DNA of 64,000 nucleotides from Exiguobacterium sp. 9-2 (GTDB lineage Bacteria > Bacillota > Bacilli > Exiguobacteriales > Exiguobacteriaceae). Below the pieces are notes generated by a model. That model saw only the letters and a program-made list of their open reading frames with translations, searched no databases and was not told the DNA's origin. The position numbers and the translations under genes were made by a program. Position 1 is the first letter of the stretch. Every line of letters starts with the position of its first letter. Positions 1-12,539 of this stretch are shown in pieces. The stretch covers positions 2,447,336 through 2,511,335 of the forward strand of contig NZ_CP142850.1 in the NCBI RefSeq assembly GCF_036287235.1, given 5' to 3'.

Positions 1-873
1 GTCCGCAAGCACTTCAACGCCTGCTAACTCGAATTGTTTTTCATTATAGGTGACGATGTCAGCGTGATCCTTTTGGTATTTCTTCAGGTAACTCGCATCG
101 ATCGATTCATTATTAACGATGATCGTATCGACGACTCCTTGTCCGAGGAAGCGTTCGAGTGCCGCTAAATGTTCATTGGCTGTGAACGCCGTCGTCTCAC
201 CGGGCTGCGTCATGACGTTACAGATGTAGACGACTGGAGCTAGCGATTGCTGGATTGCTTCCCGGATTTCGTCGATCAGAACGTTCGGGATGATACTCGT
301 ATAGAGACTACCCGGACCAAGGACGATGACATCGGCATCAAGAATCGCCTGAATCGCTTCCGGTACTGGACGGACATCTTGTTCTTCAAGGAATATCCGT
401 TCAATCTTCTTACCGACCTTCGGAATCAACGACTCGCCTTTGACGATCGTCCCGTCCTCAAACTCGGCACAAAGTGTGATCGTCCGTTCCGTCGCCGGAT
501 AGACTTTTCCTTCCGCGTTCAACAGTTGCCCCATGACACCGATCGCTTCAACGAACGAACCGTTACAAAGTTGGGTTGCTGCCGTCAACATCAGATTTCC
601 GAGTGAATGACCATGCAGTCCTTCCCCGGTCTCGAACCGGTACTGCATGATCCGGTCCATCAATGTCTCTGACTTCGATAAGGAGACGATGACGTTTCGG
701 ATATCGCCCGGCGGCAACATATTGAATTCCGTCCGCAAACGACCAGAACTGCCCCCGTCATCAGCAACGGTGACGATGGCTGTGATGTCAAGCGGGTAAT
801 GTTTCAGTCCACGAAGAAGCGTCGAGAGTCCTGTTCCACCACCGACAGCGACGACTTTACGTTCCCATTTCAT
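1..873 (-). CDS. yvcK: YvcK/CofD-like gluconeogenesis factor, 3' end outside window
   Basis: The minus-strand frame starts at the ATG at 873 and runs 291 codons to the window edge without a stop, so the C-terminus is missing. The N-terminus reads KVVAVGGGTGLSTLLRGL, followed by DDGGSSGRLR and a GDIRN motif, the nucleotide-binding signatures of the YvcK/CofD-like family. YvcK binds UDP-sugars and in B. subtilis is needed for growth on gluconeogenic carbon sources and for normal wall synthesis. The start overlaps the rapZ stop as TGATG, so the two genes are translationally coupled. In relatives whiA and crh follow, which should lie left of this window. Confidence 0.93.
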   Translation of the reverse strand, partial: MKWERKVVAVGGGTGLSTLLRGLKHYPLDITAIVTVADDGGSSGRLRTEFNMLPPGDIRNVIVSLSKSETLMDRIMQYRFETGEGLHGHSLGNLMLTAATQLCNGSFVEAIGVMGQLLNAEGKVYPATERTITLCAEFEDGTIVKGESLIPKVGKKIERIFLEEQDVRPVPEAIQAILDADVIVLGPGSLYTSIIPNVLIDEIREAIQQSLAPVVYICNVMTQPGETTAFTANEHLAALERFLGQGVVDTIIVNNESIDASYLKKYQKDHADIVTYNEKQFELAGVEVLAD

Positions 874-1742
874 CACTTCTCCCCCTTCGCATACACATAA
901 TCCCGGTGATTCGTCTCAATATGATACTGCGTCGCAAATTCTTTACTGATCGCTTCTGCAAACGTGATTGAGCGATGTTTCCCACCTGTACAACCGAGGG
1001 CGATGACGAGTTGCGACTTCCCTTCCCGCTCGTATTGCGGAATCAGGAATTCGAGCAGGTCGACGAGTTTTTTATAGAACAGCTTTGCTTCCGGCCATTG
1101 CATGACGTACGATGCCACTTCCTCGTCAAGTCCAGTTTTTGGACGCAACTCTGGAATGTAGAACGGGTTCGGTAAGAAGCGCAGGTCAAAGACAAGATCC
1201 GCATCAAGCGGTAAGCCATGTTTAAAGCCGAACGACATGACGTTGACCGTGAACGGAATCCGTGTGCCTTCCGTGAACTCCTTTAAGAGACGTTCTTTCA
1301 GTGCAAGCGGCTTGATGTCACTCGTATCAATCAGCATCTGTGCTTTATCGCGGAATCCTTCGAGCAACGTCCGTTCACGTTCGATTCCAATCAATGGTGA
1401 ATCCGTCGGGGCAAGTGGATGCGAACGACGCGATTCCTTATAACGGCGGACAAGGACATCGTTTCGTGCATCAAGGTACAGCATCCGGATTTGTAAGTCC
1501 GTTTTCTTTAAATCCTCATAGACGACAAAAAAGCTGTCGATGAAATCACGCGCGCGGGTATCGATGGCAACGGCGATTTTAGGACGCACTTGTCCAATGA
1601 CTTCGATGAGATGCGGCAGTAACGTCGGGGGTAGATTGTCGACACAAAAATAGCCTAAGTCCTCAAAGCTGTTCATTGCGACAGTCTTCCCAGCCCCACT
1701 CATACCCGTGATGATGACAAGTTGCGGTTGATTCTGTTCCAT
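873..1742 (-). CDS. rapZ: RapZ/YvcJ family nucleotide-binding protein
   Basis: The 289-residue protein has a Walker A motif GMSGAGKT at residues 13-20 and the C-terminal GCTGGKHRS signature of the RapZ/YvcJ family. Length is normal for the family. In enterobacteria RapZ is an RNase adaptor that controls glmS through small RNAs; in Bacillus YvcJ is a GTP-hydrolysing protein that affects competence, so the exact role here is inferred only at family level. It is the first gene of a rapZ-yvcK operon, with GGAGGG about 7 bases before the ATG and its own promoter just downstream of the trxB terminator. Confidence 0.95.
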   Translation of the reverse strand: MEQNQPQLVIITGMSGAGKTVAMNSFEDLGYFCVDNLPPTLLPHLIEVIGQVRPKIAVAIDTRARDFIDSFFVVYEDLKKTDLQIRMLYLDARNDVLVRRYKESRRSHPLAPTDSPLIGIERERTLLEGFRDKAQMLIDTSDIKPLALKERLLKEFTEGTRIPFTVNVMSFGFKHGLPLDADLVFDLRFLPNPFYIPELRPKTGLDEEVASYVMQWPEAKLFYKKLVDLLEFLIPQYEREGKSQLVIALGCTGGKHRSITFAEAISKEFATQYHIETNHRDYVYAKGEK

Positions 1743-1793
1743 CTTTTCGCCCTCCAGACAACAGTTCCGTGTGTATTTTTTCGCTTCTTTTTC

Positions 1794-1799
1794 AGTATA
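1794..1799 (-). promoter_or_regulatory. -10 element of the rapZ-yvcK promoter
   Basis: On the minus strand TATACT is preceded by TGA, giving an extended -10 (TGATATACT) about 50 bases upstream of rapZ. No good -35 is visible, which is acceptable for an extended -10. The element directly follows the T-run of the trxB terminator. Confidence 0.5.
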
Positions 1800-1803
1800 T
1801 CAT

Positions 1804-1847
1804 AAAAAAAGAGCCAGCTTCACTGAAGTCTCCTTCAGTGAAACTGG
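1804..1847 (-). terminator. Intrinsic terminator of trxB
   Basis: Inverted arms CCAG-TTCACTGAAG / CTTCAGTGAA-CTGG form a stem of about 14 pairs with one mismatch, followed on the minus strand by a T-run. It begins just after the trxB stop codon. Confidence 0.9.
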
Positions 1848-1854
1848 TTCGATA

Positions 1855-4363
<2,509 letters not shown>

Positions 4364-4442
4364 GATTCAAGCCCCCATAAATAGTAAACTGGTTTCGTAG
4401 TTGCAGACACAAGAATACCCTATCTCTAGAAGGCATGCAACA

Positions 4443-4473
4443 GAAAAAAACGCCGGAGTTCATCCCCAGCGTT
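4443..4473 (-). terminator. Terminator overlapping the 3' end of kapB
   Basis: ACGC-GGGG / CTCC-GCGT arms with the kapB TGA stop in the loop, followed on the minus strand by seven T residues. The hairpin begins in the last kapB codons. Confidence 0.8.
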
Positions 4474-4840
4474 TCGCATAAATCGATTCTAGTTCTTTGT
4501 AATTCTCTAAGCATTTTCGTACAAAAGCATCCGTCTCTGGATTCAGTCCTTCAAGACGTGCCACGTCCTTGTCATATGCCTGCCGTAAGCTCGTCGCATA
4601 ATCGGGAATCTCTCCGTCATACGCATAAACGACTGCGGGCGAAACCGTGATCTTTTCGTGCTTATGCAAGGCGGTCCGAATATGAAAGAGCGGGACATCG
4701 ACTTGGTTCGGTTGATGAAGATCTCCTTGAACCGGATGCTTTTCGACAGCCAGCACCTCCACGACGAGACCTTGTGGACGTTCGGCGAATAATCTTCCGA
4801 AATACTTTCCTGTCTTATACGTAAAGCGGATGTGCGTCAT
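4460..4840 (-). CDS. kapB: Kinase-associated protein B (KapB) family
   Basis: The 126-residue protein begins with a short beta-rich region (YKTGKYFGRL) and contains the family hallmark VLAVEKHPVQGDLHQP followed by VDVPLFHIRTAL, then a helical C-terminal half. This matches the KapB family; in B. subtilis KapB influences the KinB branch of the sporulation phosphorelay. Unlike the name 'lipoprotein' sometimes used, there is no lipobox here, so the protein should be cytoplasmic. It lies 30 bases downstream of yvoF and may be the last gene of the hprK operon. Exiguobacterium does not sporulate, so its role here is open. Confidence 0.78.
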   Translation of the reverse strand: MTHIRFTYKTGKYFGRLFAERPQGLVVEVLAVEKHPVQGDLHQPNQVDVPLFHIRTALHKHEKITVSPAVVYAYDGEIPDYATSLRQAYDKDVARLEGLNPETDAFVRKCLENYKELESIYAKRWG

Positions 4841-4870
4841 CTTTTTTCCTTCTTCCTTCTCACAGTTTTG

Positions 4871-5353
4871 TCACATTTCGTGCCGGCGAAGCGGCTGACT
4901 CGAGACGCGTTCGTTCGGAGCGATGTCCCGATGAACGACCGATCCGGCACCAACGACGGCACCATCTCCGATCGTCACGCCCGGTAGGATCGTCACGTTC
5001 GCACCGATCAAGACGTTACTTCCGATGACGACGTCACCTAAACGGTACTCCGTCGTCAAATATTCATGACAAAGAATCGTCGTATTGAAGCCGATGATCG
5101 TATTGTCACCAATCGTGATCCGCTCCGGGAACATCGTGTCTGGCATCACCATCAAGGCAAGTGCCGTCTTCTCCCCGATTTTCATCCGAAGACAAGTCCG
5201 GTAGAGCGTGTTCTTGAAGCGTAACGACGGGGCAAACCGACCAATCGTGACGATCGTAAAGCACCACATCACTTTAAAGAACGACACCGTCCGGTACATA
5301 TGCCAGAGTGGATTCGTCGTTCCGACCTGAAACCGATCAGTTCGCCGTGCCAT
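4871..5353 (-). CDS. yvoF: YvoF-like hexapeptide-repeat acyltransferase
   Basis: The 160-residue protein has the left-handed beta-helix hexapeptide repeats of the LbH acetyltransferase family (ITIGDNTIIGFNTTI, VVIGSNVLIGANVTILPGV, VTIGDGAVVGAGSVV). Such enzymes move an acetyl group from acetyl-CoA to a sugar or other small acceptor; the substrate is not known. The ATG at 5353 is preferred over an upstream start because GGAGG lies 7 bases before it; it overlaps the ppaX end by 17 bases. Order hprK-lgt-ppaX-yvoF is as in B. subtilis. Confidence 0.85.
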   Translation of the reverse strand: MARRTDRFQVGTTNPLWHMYRTVSFFKVMWCFTIVTIGRFAPSLRFKNTLYRTCLRMKIGEKTALALMVMPDTMFPERITIGDNTIIGFNTTILCHEYLTTEYRLGDVVIGSNVLIGANVTILPGVTIGDGAVVGAGSVVHRDIAPNERVSSQPLRRHEM

Positions 5354-5993
5354 TTTGTTCCTCCAGCCAAGCTGCGAGATGATCCATCGAATCAATGATG
5401 ACATCCGGTTCGAGAGCTTCTAAGTAAGCACGTCCTTTGATCGCCCAACCAACCGCGACCGTCTTCACTCCTGCGTTCTTGCCCCCAAGGATGTCCGTAT
5501 CGTTGTCACCGACCATGATCGTCTCGTCTGGTGTTGATCCAAGTAACTGCATCGTTTTCTCAAACGGCTCGACGGCTGGTTTTTCTTCCGTTACGTCGTC
5601 CGCTGCGATGACAGCGTCAAAGAGTGACGTCAATCCGAATAACTCGATCCCGCGTAAGGCAACGCGACGACTCTTCGACGTCACGACCGCCATCTTATAG
5701 CCTGCTTCATGCAAACGGCGTAATCCGTCAAGCACACCTGGATACTCGAGTACAAGCGCGTCATGCATGGCAATGTTGTAGCTCCGGTAAAAAGCAACCA
5801 TCTCTTTCCACTGTTCCGCGTTCATTGCTGAGAATGACTTTTCAAGCGTCGGACCGATGAACGGAAGCAGTTCCGCTTCCGTGAACGTCCGGTCGGGGTA
5901 ATAGTAACTGAGCGTATGCTCGAAGCTTTTTAAGATCAATGGATTCGTATCAATCAACGTTCCATCTAAGTCAAACAAAAGTGTGCGAATCAT
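5337..5993 (-). CDS. ppaX: Pyrophosphatase PpaX (HAD family)
   Basis: The 218-residue protein has the four HAD motifs: DLDGTLIDT (residues 8-16, nucleophile Asp), VVTSKSRR (motif II), the Lys region EEKPAVEPF and MVGDNDTDILGG (motif IV). In B. subtilis PpaX hydrolyses the pyrophosphate released when HprK/P dephosphorylates Ser46-phosphorylated HPr. The position directly after hprK and lgt supports that role. It starts three bases after the lgt stop region, consistent with one operon. Confidence 0.93.
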   Translation of the reverse strand: MIRTLLFDLDGTLIDTNPLILKSFEHTLSYYYPDRTFTEAELLPFIGPTLEKSFSAMNAEQWKEMVAFYRSYNIAMHDALVLEYPGVLDGLRRLHEAGYKMAVVTSKSRRVALRGIELFGLTSLFDAVIAADDVTEEKPAVEPFEKTMQLLGSTPDETIMVGDNDTDILGGKNAGVKTVAVGWAIKGRAYLEALEPDVIIDSMDHLAAWLEEQNGTAN

Positions 5994-5996
5994 CGA

Positions 5997-6827
5997 TTAC
6001 TTCGCCTCCTTTTTTGAACCGTCCAAGTAACGAACGGCATTGCGACGAATGACAAGCATGATCACACCGAAGATGACTAAACAAATCGAGACGACTTGCG
6101 CCGTCCGCAGTCCGTCAGCCATCAGACTATCCGTCCGGAGTCCTTCGATAAAGTAGCGTCCGATCGAATACCAAATCAAATAACCGAGGAAGACATATCC
6201 ACGACGTGGGTTGAACTTCATCCGCCAGACGATTAATAGAATGACACCAATGATGTTCCAGACGCTTTCATAGAGGAATGTCGGTAAGTAGTATGTCCCG
6301 TCGATGTACATCTGATTGACGATCCAGTTTGGTAAGTGCAACGTATCTTGTAAGTACGACCATGTCGTCTCGCCGCCGTGTGCCTCTTGGTTGAAGAAGT
6401 TGCCCCAGCGTCCGACGGCTTGACCGAACAAGAGCGACGGTGCCAGGATATCAGCGATCTGCCAGAACGAGATCTTTTTCTTCCGCGTATAGATGATGAC
6501 CGTCAAAATCGCGCCGATGATCGCGCCATGGATCGCGATCCCACCTTGGCGGATGTTGATGATTTGATCGAGATGCTGACTGTAGTAGTCCCACTCGAAC
6601 GCGACGTAGTAAATCCGGGCACAGATGATACTGATCGGAATCGACCAGATGACGACATCGACCGCATACTCTTCATTGAAGCCGATCCGCTTCGATTCGA
6701 AGATCGCGATCAACAGGCCGACGACCGCACCGAGTGCGATGACGATCCCGTACCAGTAAATCGGTACCGGTCCGAGATTGATTGCGACGCGATCAAATGT
6801 TGGTTGTACAGAGGCTAGAGTTCCCAT
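5997..6827 (-). CDS. lgt: Prolipoprotein diacylglyceryl transferase
   Basis: Lgt attaches diacylglycerol to the lipobox cysteine of prelipoproteins at the membrane. The 276-residue protein has seven hydrophobic segments, the [11 protein letters not shown] motif, the signature [16 protein letters not shown] and a C-terminal [22 protein letters not shown] block, all hallmarks of the family. The ATG at 6827 is chosen; a TTG codon immediately before it (6830) is a less likely start. The start overlaps the hprK stop as TGATG. Its substrates here would include the CccB and OppA-like lipoproteins. Confidence 0.97.
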   Translation of the reverse strand: MGTLASVQPTFDRVAINLGPVPIYWYGIVIALGAVVGLLIAIFESKRIGFNEEYAVDVVIWSIPISIICARIYYVAFEWDYYSQHLDQIINIRQGGIAIHGAIIGAILTVIIYTRKKKISFWQIADILAPSLLFGQAVGRWGNFFNQEAHGGETTWSYLQDTLHLPNWIVNQMYIDGTYYLPTFLYESVWNIIGVILLIVWRMKFNPRRGYVFLGYLIWYSIGRYFIEGLRTDSLMADGLRTAQVVSICLVIFGVIMLVIRRNAVRYLDGSKKEAK

Positions 6828-7762
6828 CAAAGACCACCATTCCCATCTTCAATTGCTTGCGCGAGACGTCCCGCGAATTCTTCTGCTGTATTAATGCCCA
6901 TGTTTTTCAGGCGATAGTTCATCGCTGCCACCTCAATAATGACGGCGAGGTTTCGTCCGGGACGAACCGGAATCGTCAAGAACGGGATTTCCGTATCGAT
7001 GATTTGAAGCGTCTCTTGATCCAGACCAACGCGGTCATAGATTTTCGATTGATCCCAAATCTCGAGGTTACAGACGAGGCTGATCTTCTTGTGCGAGCGA
7101 ACAGCACCTGCACCGAACAACGTCATCACGTCGATGATCCCGATTCCACGAATTTCAAGCAGATGTTGAATCAACTTCGGTGCCGTTCCGACGAGAATCC
7201 CGTCACCCGTTTGACGAATCTCGACCGAGTCGTCTGCGACCAGACGATGACCCCGCTTGACGAGTTCGAGTGCTGTTTCCGATTTACCGACGCCACTTGC
7301 TCCTTTGATGAAGACGCCGACACCATAGATATCAACAAGGACACCATGCATTGCCGTCGTTGGCGCGAGTTCCGCTTCGAGGAAGTTCGTGATCTGTGAC
7401 TCGACCGATGTCGTATGCCCTTTTGTCGTCAACAGTGGCACGTTCGTCTCGTCCGCAGCTTGGATGATCGCTTCCGGCACTTCAAATCCACGTGTGATCA
7501 AAATACCAGGTGTTTCATCTGTACAGAGGACGTTCGCTCGTTCACGTTGTTCCTCGTACGTTAAATTATTGAAGAACGTCAATTCTGTTTTTCCGAGAAT
7601 TTGAAGACGTTCTGCCGGGTAATAAGCATAATAACCGGCAAGCACAAGGCCAGGTCGGCACAAATCAGCCGTTAGAATCGGGCGATGTAAGCCTTCTTCT
7701 CCCGTGACGATGTGGAGATTGAATTGTTTTACGATTTCAGCTGTTCGCACTTTTGGTTGCAC
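6827..7762 (-). CDS. hprK: HPr kinase/phosphorylase
   Basis: This 311-residue bifunctional enzyme phosphorylates HPr on Ser46 in response to glycolytic intermediates and removes the phosphate again, driving carbon catabolite control. The Walker A GASGVGKS is at residues 154-161, with the upstream catalytic His ([11 protein letters not shown]) and the C-terminal family signature [10 protein letters not shown]. The start is GTG at 7762 with AGGGG upstream. It leads the hprK-lgt-ppaX-yvoF operon and is divergent from a small membrane protein gene. Confidence 0.96.
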   Translation of the reverse strand: MQPKVRTAEIVKQFNLHIVTGEEGLHRPILTADLCRPGLVLAGYYAYYPAERLQILGKTELTFFNNLTYEEQRERANVLCTDETPGILITRGFEVPEAIIQAADETNVPLLTTKGHTTSVESQITNFLEAELAPTTAMHGVLVDIYGVGVFIKGASGVGKSETALELVKRGHRLVADDSVEIRQTGDGILVGTAPKLIQHLLEIRGIGIIDVMTLFGAGAVRSHKKISLVCNLEIWDQSKIYDRVGLDQETLQIIDTEIPFLTIPVRPGRNLAVIIEVAAMNYRLKNMGINTAEEFAGRLAQAIEDGNGGL

Positions 7763-7786
7763 GCTTCGTCAGCCCCTTTCACTTGA

Positions 7787-7800
7787 AGTATTGTACCATA
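7787..7800 (-). promoter_or_regulatory. Extended -10 promoter of hprK operon
   Basis: On the minus strand TGGTACAAT lies about 30 bases before the hprK GTG codon. The TG-n extension is present and the -35 region is weak. Confidence 0.5.
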
Positions 7801-7885
7801 TTTTTATTCGGTTCATGGAATTGGATTAGAAGCATGATTTCTTGGGAATGGAATAAAGAGTTAATATTTTGAAGGAGGTTTTGCC

Positions 7886-8272
7886 ATGATGTCAGGTGGC
7901 GGTATTTGGTTCGTTTTAATACTTATTTTATTCGGAATCCTCGCGATCGCCGGTTTCGTTTATCTCGTGATTTCGCTGATCGATATGTGGAAGGCTTACT
8001 CCCGGAATCAAGATCAAACAGCTCTCTTATTCTTTATTATTTCCATCATCGGGGTCTTCATCAGTGGGTCTTTCATCTCGTACGTCTTAGCCATCATTTT
8101 CTATTGGAATCGCGCACGCGGAAAGAGTTGGCTCGGCATTGGTCTGATTCTCGTTTCGATCGTTCTTGCAATCATCGGTGTCATCGCCTTACTCTCGTTC
8201 GGTTACGATATGAATAATATCGAGAACATGAACTTCGATGAACCGATGATGGATCAAGACTACAACTATTGA
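7886..8272 (+). CDS. Small membrane protein of unknown function
   Basis: The 128-residue protein has three or four hydrophobic segments (about residues 6-32, 46-72 and 83-104) and a soluble acidic, Met/Asn-rich tail (DMNNIENMNFDEPMMDQDYNY). GAAGGAGG lies 9 bases before the first of two ATGs. It forms a single-gene unit divergent from hprK with its own terminator. No family is recognised. Confidence 0.75.
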   Translation: MMSGGGIWFVLILILFGILAIAGFVYLVISLIDMWKAYSRNQDQTALLFFIISIIGVFISGSFISYVLAIIFYWNRARGKSWLGIGLILVSIVLAIIGVIALLSFGYDMNNIENMNFDEPMMDQDYNY

Positions 8273-8280
8273 TTTATGCT

Positions 8281-8315
8281 ACACCCATCCACTTATGAGG
8301 ATGGGTGTTTTTACA
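8281..8315 (+). terminator. Intrinsic terminator of the small membrane protein gene
   Basis: Perfect ACACCCATCC / GGATGGGTGT stem followed by a T-run on the plus strand. Confidence 0.92.
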
Positions 8316-8321
8316 TGTGCA

Positions 8322-8416
8322 GACGAAGTCGTTCCGCATGTGTGACTCCTACAGGAAAAAGCGCGGTCATCCACGCTGTCAGAAACAAACGAGCCTGAGG
8401 AAAGCATGCACAGCGG
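8322..8416. repeat. Dispersed imperfect palindromic repeat, copy A
   Basis: This noncoding stretch shares GACTCCTACAGGAAAA and GAAAGCA with a longer copy at 44909-45049. Its ends pair with each other (8336-8355 with 8394-8409, around CTCCTACAGG and CCTGAGGAAAGCATGC). It resembles the structured intergenic repeats common in Bacillaceae genomes, which begin with a GACTCCTGCGGGAAAAG-like arm. It is AG-rich and has no reading frame. Confidence 0.6.
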
Positions 8417-8431
8417 ATACGATGTCATAAG

Positions 8432-8464
8432 AAAAGCGCAACCTCTTTTTCAAGAAGTTGCGCC
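8432..8464 (-). terminator. Terminator of the DUF4097 gene
   Basis: GCGCAACTTCTT / AAAGAGGTTGCGC arms followed by TTTTCTT on the minus strand, just after the gene's stop. Confidence 0.8.
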
Positions 8465-8472
8465 GAGTATGC

Positions 8473-9582
8473 TTATAACGCTTGTGGACTGAGGTGAACA
8501 CCGTGCGTGACTGAAATCGTACCAGTCTTCGTATCCGCTTCGACCTCAATTTTAGGTGAACGACCGCGCCCTGAGACGAAATGGAGTTTCCGGTTGACGA
8601 TCTCTTTTTGATCCCGAATCAATTCCATATCGTCAAGATTGCAGTTGAGACCACCAAAGTTCGTCTCAAGTTCTCCGTAGACTTCAGCGCCATGCGGCAA
8701 CATCAAGGCGATGCTTCCAGCAAGTGACGAGGCTTTGACTTTCGCATTTTGCGCTGTCTTCAGCTCGCAACGTACGTTTCCGTTCGCTGTTTTCAATTCT
8801 GAACGTTCGAAGACACCAGTCGTGATGATTTGACCGTTGGCTGTCTTCGCTTTCAAGACCTTCAACTCCGACTCTTCGATTTCGATCGAGCCGTTCGCTG
8901 TCGATACTTTGACATCTTCACTGAAGAGGTCACGGACGTTGACCCGACCGTTCGCCGTCATCAGTTGAGCGGACGTCGTATCGAGTGACGATAACGAAAT
9001 CTCCCCGTTCAACGTCTGTAAGACGAATGACTCGTAATGACGGCGTGGTACTTTCAGGTGGACTGTCGCACGAACACTCTTATCCTTCAAACGAATTGAG
9101 AGTGTATTCGCCGACACTGCGTGCTGAACAGCAGCTTGTAGTTGCTCAAGCGCCTGTTCTTCCGTCACCTGTTGGCGGCGGAGCGGACGTCCTGTCACCG
9201 TTAATTCGCATTCTTCGAGATCACTCGGTTCAACGACCAAGTTCGCATTGAACAGATCGACGTGAACCGTCTCACCGCTGAACGGGAATTGTTTGACGTA
9301 GGTGACGTTCGGACCGGACGCCTGATTAAGCGAAAGATCACTGTCCTTGATCCGGCTGACGAGATTATCGAACGCTGACATGACTTTCGTCGTCAACGAA
9401 TCGACGGAATACTGGTCGACCCGATCATATTGTTCTGGTTCATCGACGTACTTATGTTCACTGGCAGAAGTTGCACGTTCGTCGATCGCTTCGAGCCGCT
9501 CGAGTTTATCGAGTGCCTCATCAATCGTTAACTTTCCTTCTTTGACTTGCTCCAATATCAATTGACGCATATCTTGCTTCAT
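8473..9582 (-). CDS. DUF4097-domain protein (YvlB-like)
   Basis: The 369-residue protein starts with a short helical module (DMRQLILEQVKEGKLTIDEALDKLE) of the kind found before DUF4097 domains, then a linker, then a repetitive beta region from about residue 110 with repeated TANG motifs (MTANGRVNV, STANGSIEI, KTANGQI, KTANGNV). The TANG repeats are the hallmark of the DUF4097 beta-helix-like domain. No membrane segment or signal peptide is seen. YvlB of B. subtilis is similar and belongs to the envelope-stress yvlABCD operon near uvrBA, but yvlA, C and D are absent. ATG 9582 is chosen because AGGAGG precedes it by 10 bases. Confidence 0.82.
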   Translation of the reverse strand: MKQDMRQLILEQVKEGKLTIDEALDKLERLEAIDERATSASEHKYVDEPEQYDRVDQYSVDSLTTKVMSAFDNLVSRIKDSDLSLNQASGPNVTYVKQFPFSGETVHVDLFNANLVVEPSDLEECELTVTGRPLRRQQVTEEQALEQLQAAVQHAVSANTLSIRLKDKSVRATVHLKVPRRHYESFVLQTLNGEISLSSLDTTSAQLMTANGRVNVRDLFSEDVKVSTANGSIEIEESELKVLKAKTANGQIITTGVFERSELKTANGNVRCELKTAQNAKVKASSLAGSIALMLPHGAEVYGELETNFGGLNCNLDDMELIRDQKEIVNRKLHFVSGRGRSPKIEVEADTKTGTISVTHGVHLSPQAL

Positions 9583-9682
9583 GAACCGTTCCCTCCTATT
9601 CTTGAACCTCAAACGTGTGTTACATGATACTTTCGTTTAAGTTCCCTTAGTTCCTTCCTACGAATCCTCATCCACAAAAGTT

Positions 9683-12538
9683 TCACGATTCAATTCGTGC
9701 CGCGTCGCGTTCAAGGACAGGCGCGAGGTATCGTCCCGTATAAGACGCTTCGACTTCGGCGATGTGTTCCGGTGTACCGGCAGCAACGATTGTTCCGCCA
9801 CCGTCGCCACCTTCAGGTCCGAGATCAATCAAATAGTCTGCTGTCTTAATGACGTCTAGATTGTGTTCGATGACGAGTACTGTATCACCATTGTCGACGA
9901 GTCGTTGTAAGACTTTCAGGAGGCGCGCGATATCATGGACATGCAGTCCTGTCGTCGGTTCATCGAGGATATAGATCGTCTTCCCGGTCGAACGTTTATG
10001 CAGCTCGGATGCCAGTTTAACGCGCTGCGCTTCCCCACCAGACAGTTCCGTCGCGGGTTGACCGAGACGCATGTACGTCAGACCGACGTCAGCGATCGTC
10101 TGCAGTTTCCGCGTGATTTTCGGAATGTTCTCGAAGAAGGCGAGTGCATCTTCAACCGTCATCTCAAGCACGTCGGCAATCGTTTTGCCTTTATATTTCA
10201 CTTCGAGTGTTTCGCGGTTATAACGTTTACCGTGACAGACTTCACACGGAACATAGACGTCCGGTAAGAAGTGCATCTCGATCTTGATGATCCCGTCGCC
10301 ACGACACGCTTCACAGCGTCCACCCTTGATGTTGAAACTGAAACGTCCTTTTTTGTAACCACGGAGTTTCGCTTCGTTCGTCGAAGCAAAGACGTCCCGA
10401 ATATCATCGAAGACACCCGTATACGTTGCAGGGTTCGAACGCGGTGTCCGACCGATTGGTGACTGATCGATATCGATGACCTTATCGATTTGATCCAGAC
10501 CGGTGATCCCTTTATGGGCGCCTGGTTTTTCCTTCGCCCGGTTCATCTCGTGGGCGATCGTCTTATAGAGAATTTCATTGATCAACGTCGATTTACCAGA
10601 ACCGGATACTCCGGTGACGGCGACGAACAGCCCTAGCGGAATGTCGACATCGACGTTCTTCAAGTTGTTTTCCGATGCTTTGTGGATATGAAGCATCCGA
10701 CCGTCTGGCTCTTTGCGTGTCGACGGAACAGGAATGAACTTCTTCCCGGACAAATATTGACCAGTCAACGAGTTCGCATCCTGCATCAACTCTTCCGGTT
10801 TTCCGGCTGCTGTGACGAATCCACCATGATCCCCGGCACCTGGTCCGATATCGATCAAGTAGTCGGCTGCCATCATCGTATCTTCATCGTGTTCGACGAC
10901 GATCAGCGTATTGCCGAGATCACGCATCGCCTTCAGCGTATTGATCAGACGATCATTATCGCGTTGGTGTAAGCCGATCGATGGTTCATCCAGAACGTAG
11001 AGGACGCCCGTCAGACGCGAACCGATTTGTGTCGCAAGACGAATCCGTTGCGCTTCCCCACCGGATAATGTCCCCGCTGCGCGTGAGATCGTCAGGTAAT
11101 CGAGACCGACGTTCTCAAGGAACGACGCCCGTTCATGAATCTCACGGACGATCATCCGCGAAATCGTCTGATCCTTCTCACTTAATTTCTCCGGTAGTTC
11201 GTCGAAGAACATGACCGCTTGTTTAACAGACATCTTCGTCACTTCACCGATATGGTGATCGGATACTTTGACGGCGAGCGATTCCCGTTTCAAGCGATGT
11301 CCTTTACACGTCGGACACGCCTTCTTCGCCATGTAGCCTTCCATCTGTTCCCGGATATAATCAGACGACGTCTCCTTGAAGCGACGTTGTAAGTTATTGA
11401 GAACTCCTTCGAAGTAGAGGTTCGTATTTCGGACCATCCCGAAGTCATTCTCATAACGGAAGTGAATCTCTTCCTTCGTGTTTCCGTTCAAGATCGTTTC
11501 GCGATGTTCTTCTGACAATTGTTCGAACGGTGTATCCATATCGATTTTAAAGTGGTCACACACCGCTTTGAGCAATTGTGGATAATACTGCGAGCTCGTT
11601 GGTTCCCACGCCACGATTGCCCCTTCGTTCAATGACTTATCGGGATGCGGCACGACGAGATCAACATCGACCTCAAGCTTCGTTCCGAGACCATCACATG
11701 ACGTACAAGCACCAAACGGTGAGTTGAACGAGAACATCCGTGGTTCGAGTTCGCCGATTGAGAAGCCACAAATTGGACAAGCATGATGTTCACTGAACAA
11801 TAGTTCGTTGCCGTCCATCGTATCGACGATGACCCGACCATCCGCGAGGCGAAGTGCAGTCTCAAGTGAGTCCGCAAGACGGGCTTCGACGTCTGGTCGC
11901 ACGACGACACGGTCGACGACGACTTCGATCGAGTGTTTCTTGTTTTTCTCAAGCGTGATCTCTTCGGCGAGATCCATCGTCTCTCCGTTGACACGGACGC
12001 GGACGAAACCTTCCTTCTTCAAATCGTCGAGCACCTTGACGTGCGTTCCTTTGCGTCCGGAAACGATTGGCGCGAGAATTTGCAGACGCGTCCGCTCTGG
12101 TTGTTCCATCACTTGGTCGACCATCTGACTAATCGTCTGGCTCGAAATCTCGATTCCGTGATTCGGACAGATCGGCTTCCCGATCCGTGCGTATAACAGA
12201 CGCAAGTAGTCATAAATCTCCGTGACCGTTCCGACCGTCGAACGTGGGTTTTTACTCGTCGTCTTTTGATCGATCGAAATTGCCGGACTCAGTCCTTCAA
12301 TCGTATCGACATCCGGTTTATCCATTTGTCCGAGGAATTGACGAGCATAGGCAGACAAACTTTCGACATAACGACGTTGTCCTTCAGCATAAATCGTATC
12401 GAAGGCAAGCGACGATTTCCCCGATCCAGACAAGCCCGTCAAGACGACGAGCTGATCGCGGGGGATTTCGACATCGATGTTTTGTAGATTATTGACGCGA
12501 GCGCCTTTGATGATAATCTGATTCTTCTTTTCTCCCAA
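9683..12538 (-). CDS. uvrA: Excinuclease ABC subunit A
   Basis: UvrA is the damage-sensing ATPase of nucleotide excision repair. About 951 residues carry two ABC modules: Walker A GLSGSGKS near the N-terminus and GVSGSGKS near residue 640, signatures LSGGEAQR twice, and zinc-binding Cys clusters ([25 protein letters not shown]). Two starts are possible. TTG 12538 gives a leader length like other Bacilli and has AGGTG six bases before it; GTG 12547 overlaps the uvrB end and has a poor ribosome site. TTG was chosen. The gene directly follows uvrB in one operon. Confidence 0.96.
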   Translation of the reverse strand: MGEKKNQIIIKGARVNNLQNIDVEIPRDQLVVLTGLSGSGKSSLAFDTIYAEGQRRYVESLSAYARQFLGQMDKPDVDTIEGLSPAISIDQKTTSKNPRSTVGTVTEIYDYLRLLYARIGKPICPNHGIEISSQTISQMVDQVMEQPERTRLQILAPIVSGRKGTHVKVLDDLKKEGFVRVRVNGETMDLAEEITLEKNKKHSIEVVVDRVVVRPDVEARLADSLETALRLADGRVIVDTMDGNELLFSEHHACPICGFSIGELEPRMFSFNSPFGACTSCDGLGTKLEVDVDLVVPHPDKSLNEGAIVAWEPTSSQYYPQLLKAVCDHFKIDMDTPFEQLSEEHRETILNGNTKEEIHFRYENDFGMVRNTNLYFEGVLNNLQRRFKETSSDYIREQMEGYMAKKACPTCKGHRLKRESLAVKVSDHHIGEVTKMSVKQAVMFFDELPEKLSEKDQTISRMIVREIHERASFLENVGLDYLTISRAAGTLSGGEAQRIRLATQIGSRLTGVLYVLDEPSIGLHQRDNDRLINTLKAMRDLGNTLIVVEHDEDTMMAADYLIDIGPGAGDHGGFVTAAGKPEELMQDANSLTGQYLSGKKFIPVPSTRKEPDGRMLHIHKASENNLKNVDVDIPLGLFVAVTGVSGSGKSTLINEILYKTIAHEMNRAKEKPGAHKGITGLDQIDKVIDIDQSPIGRTPRSNPATYTGVFDDIRDVFASTNEAKLRGYKKGRFSFNIKGGRCEACRGDGIIKIEMHFLPDVYVPCEVCHGKRYNRETLEVKYKGKTIADVLEMTVEDALAFFENIPKITRKLQTIADVGLTYMRLGQPATELSGGEAQRVKLASELHKRSTGKTIYILDEPTTGLHVHDIARLLKVLQRLVDNGDTVLVIEHNLDVIKTADYLIDLGPEGGDGGGTIVAAGTPEHIAEVEASYTGRYLAPVLERDAARIES

Positions 12539-12539
12539 C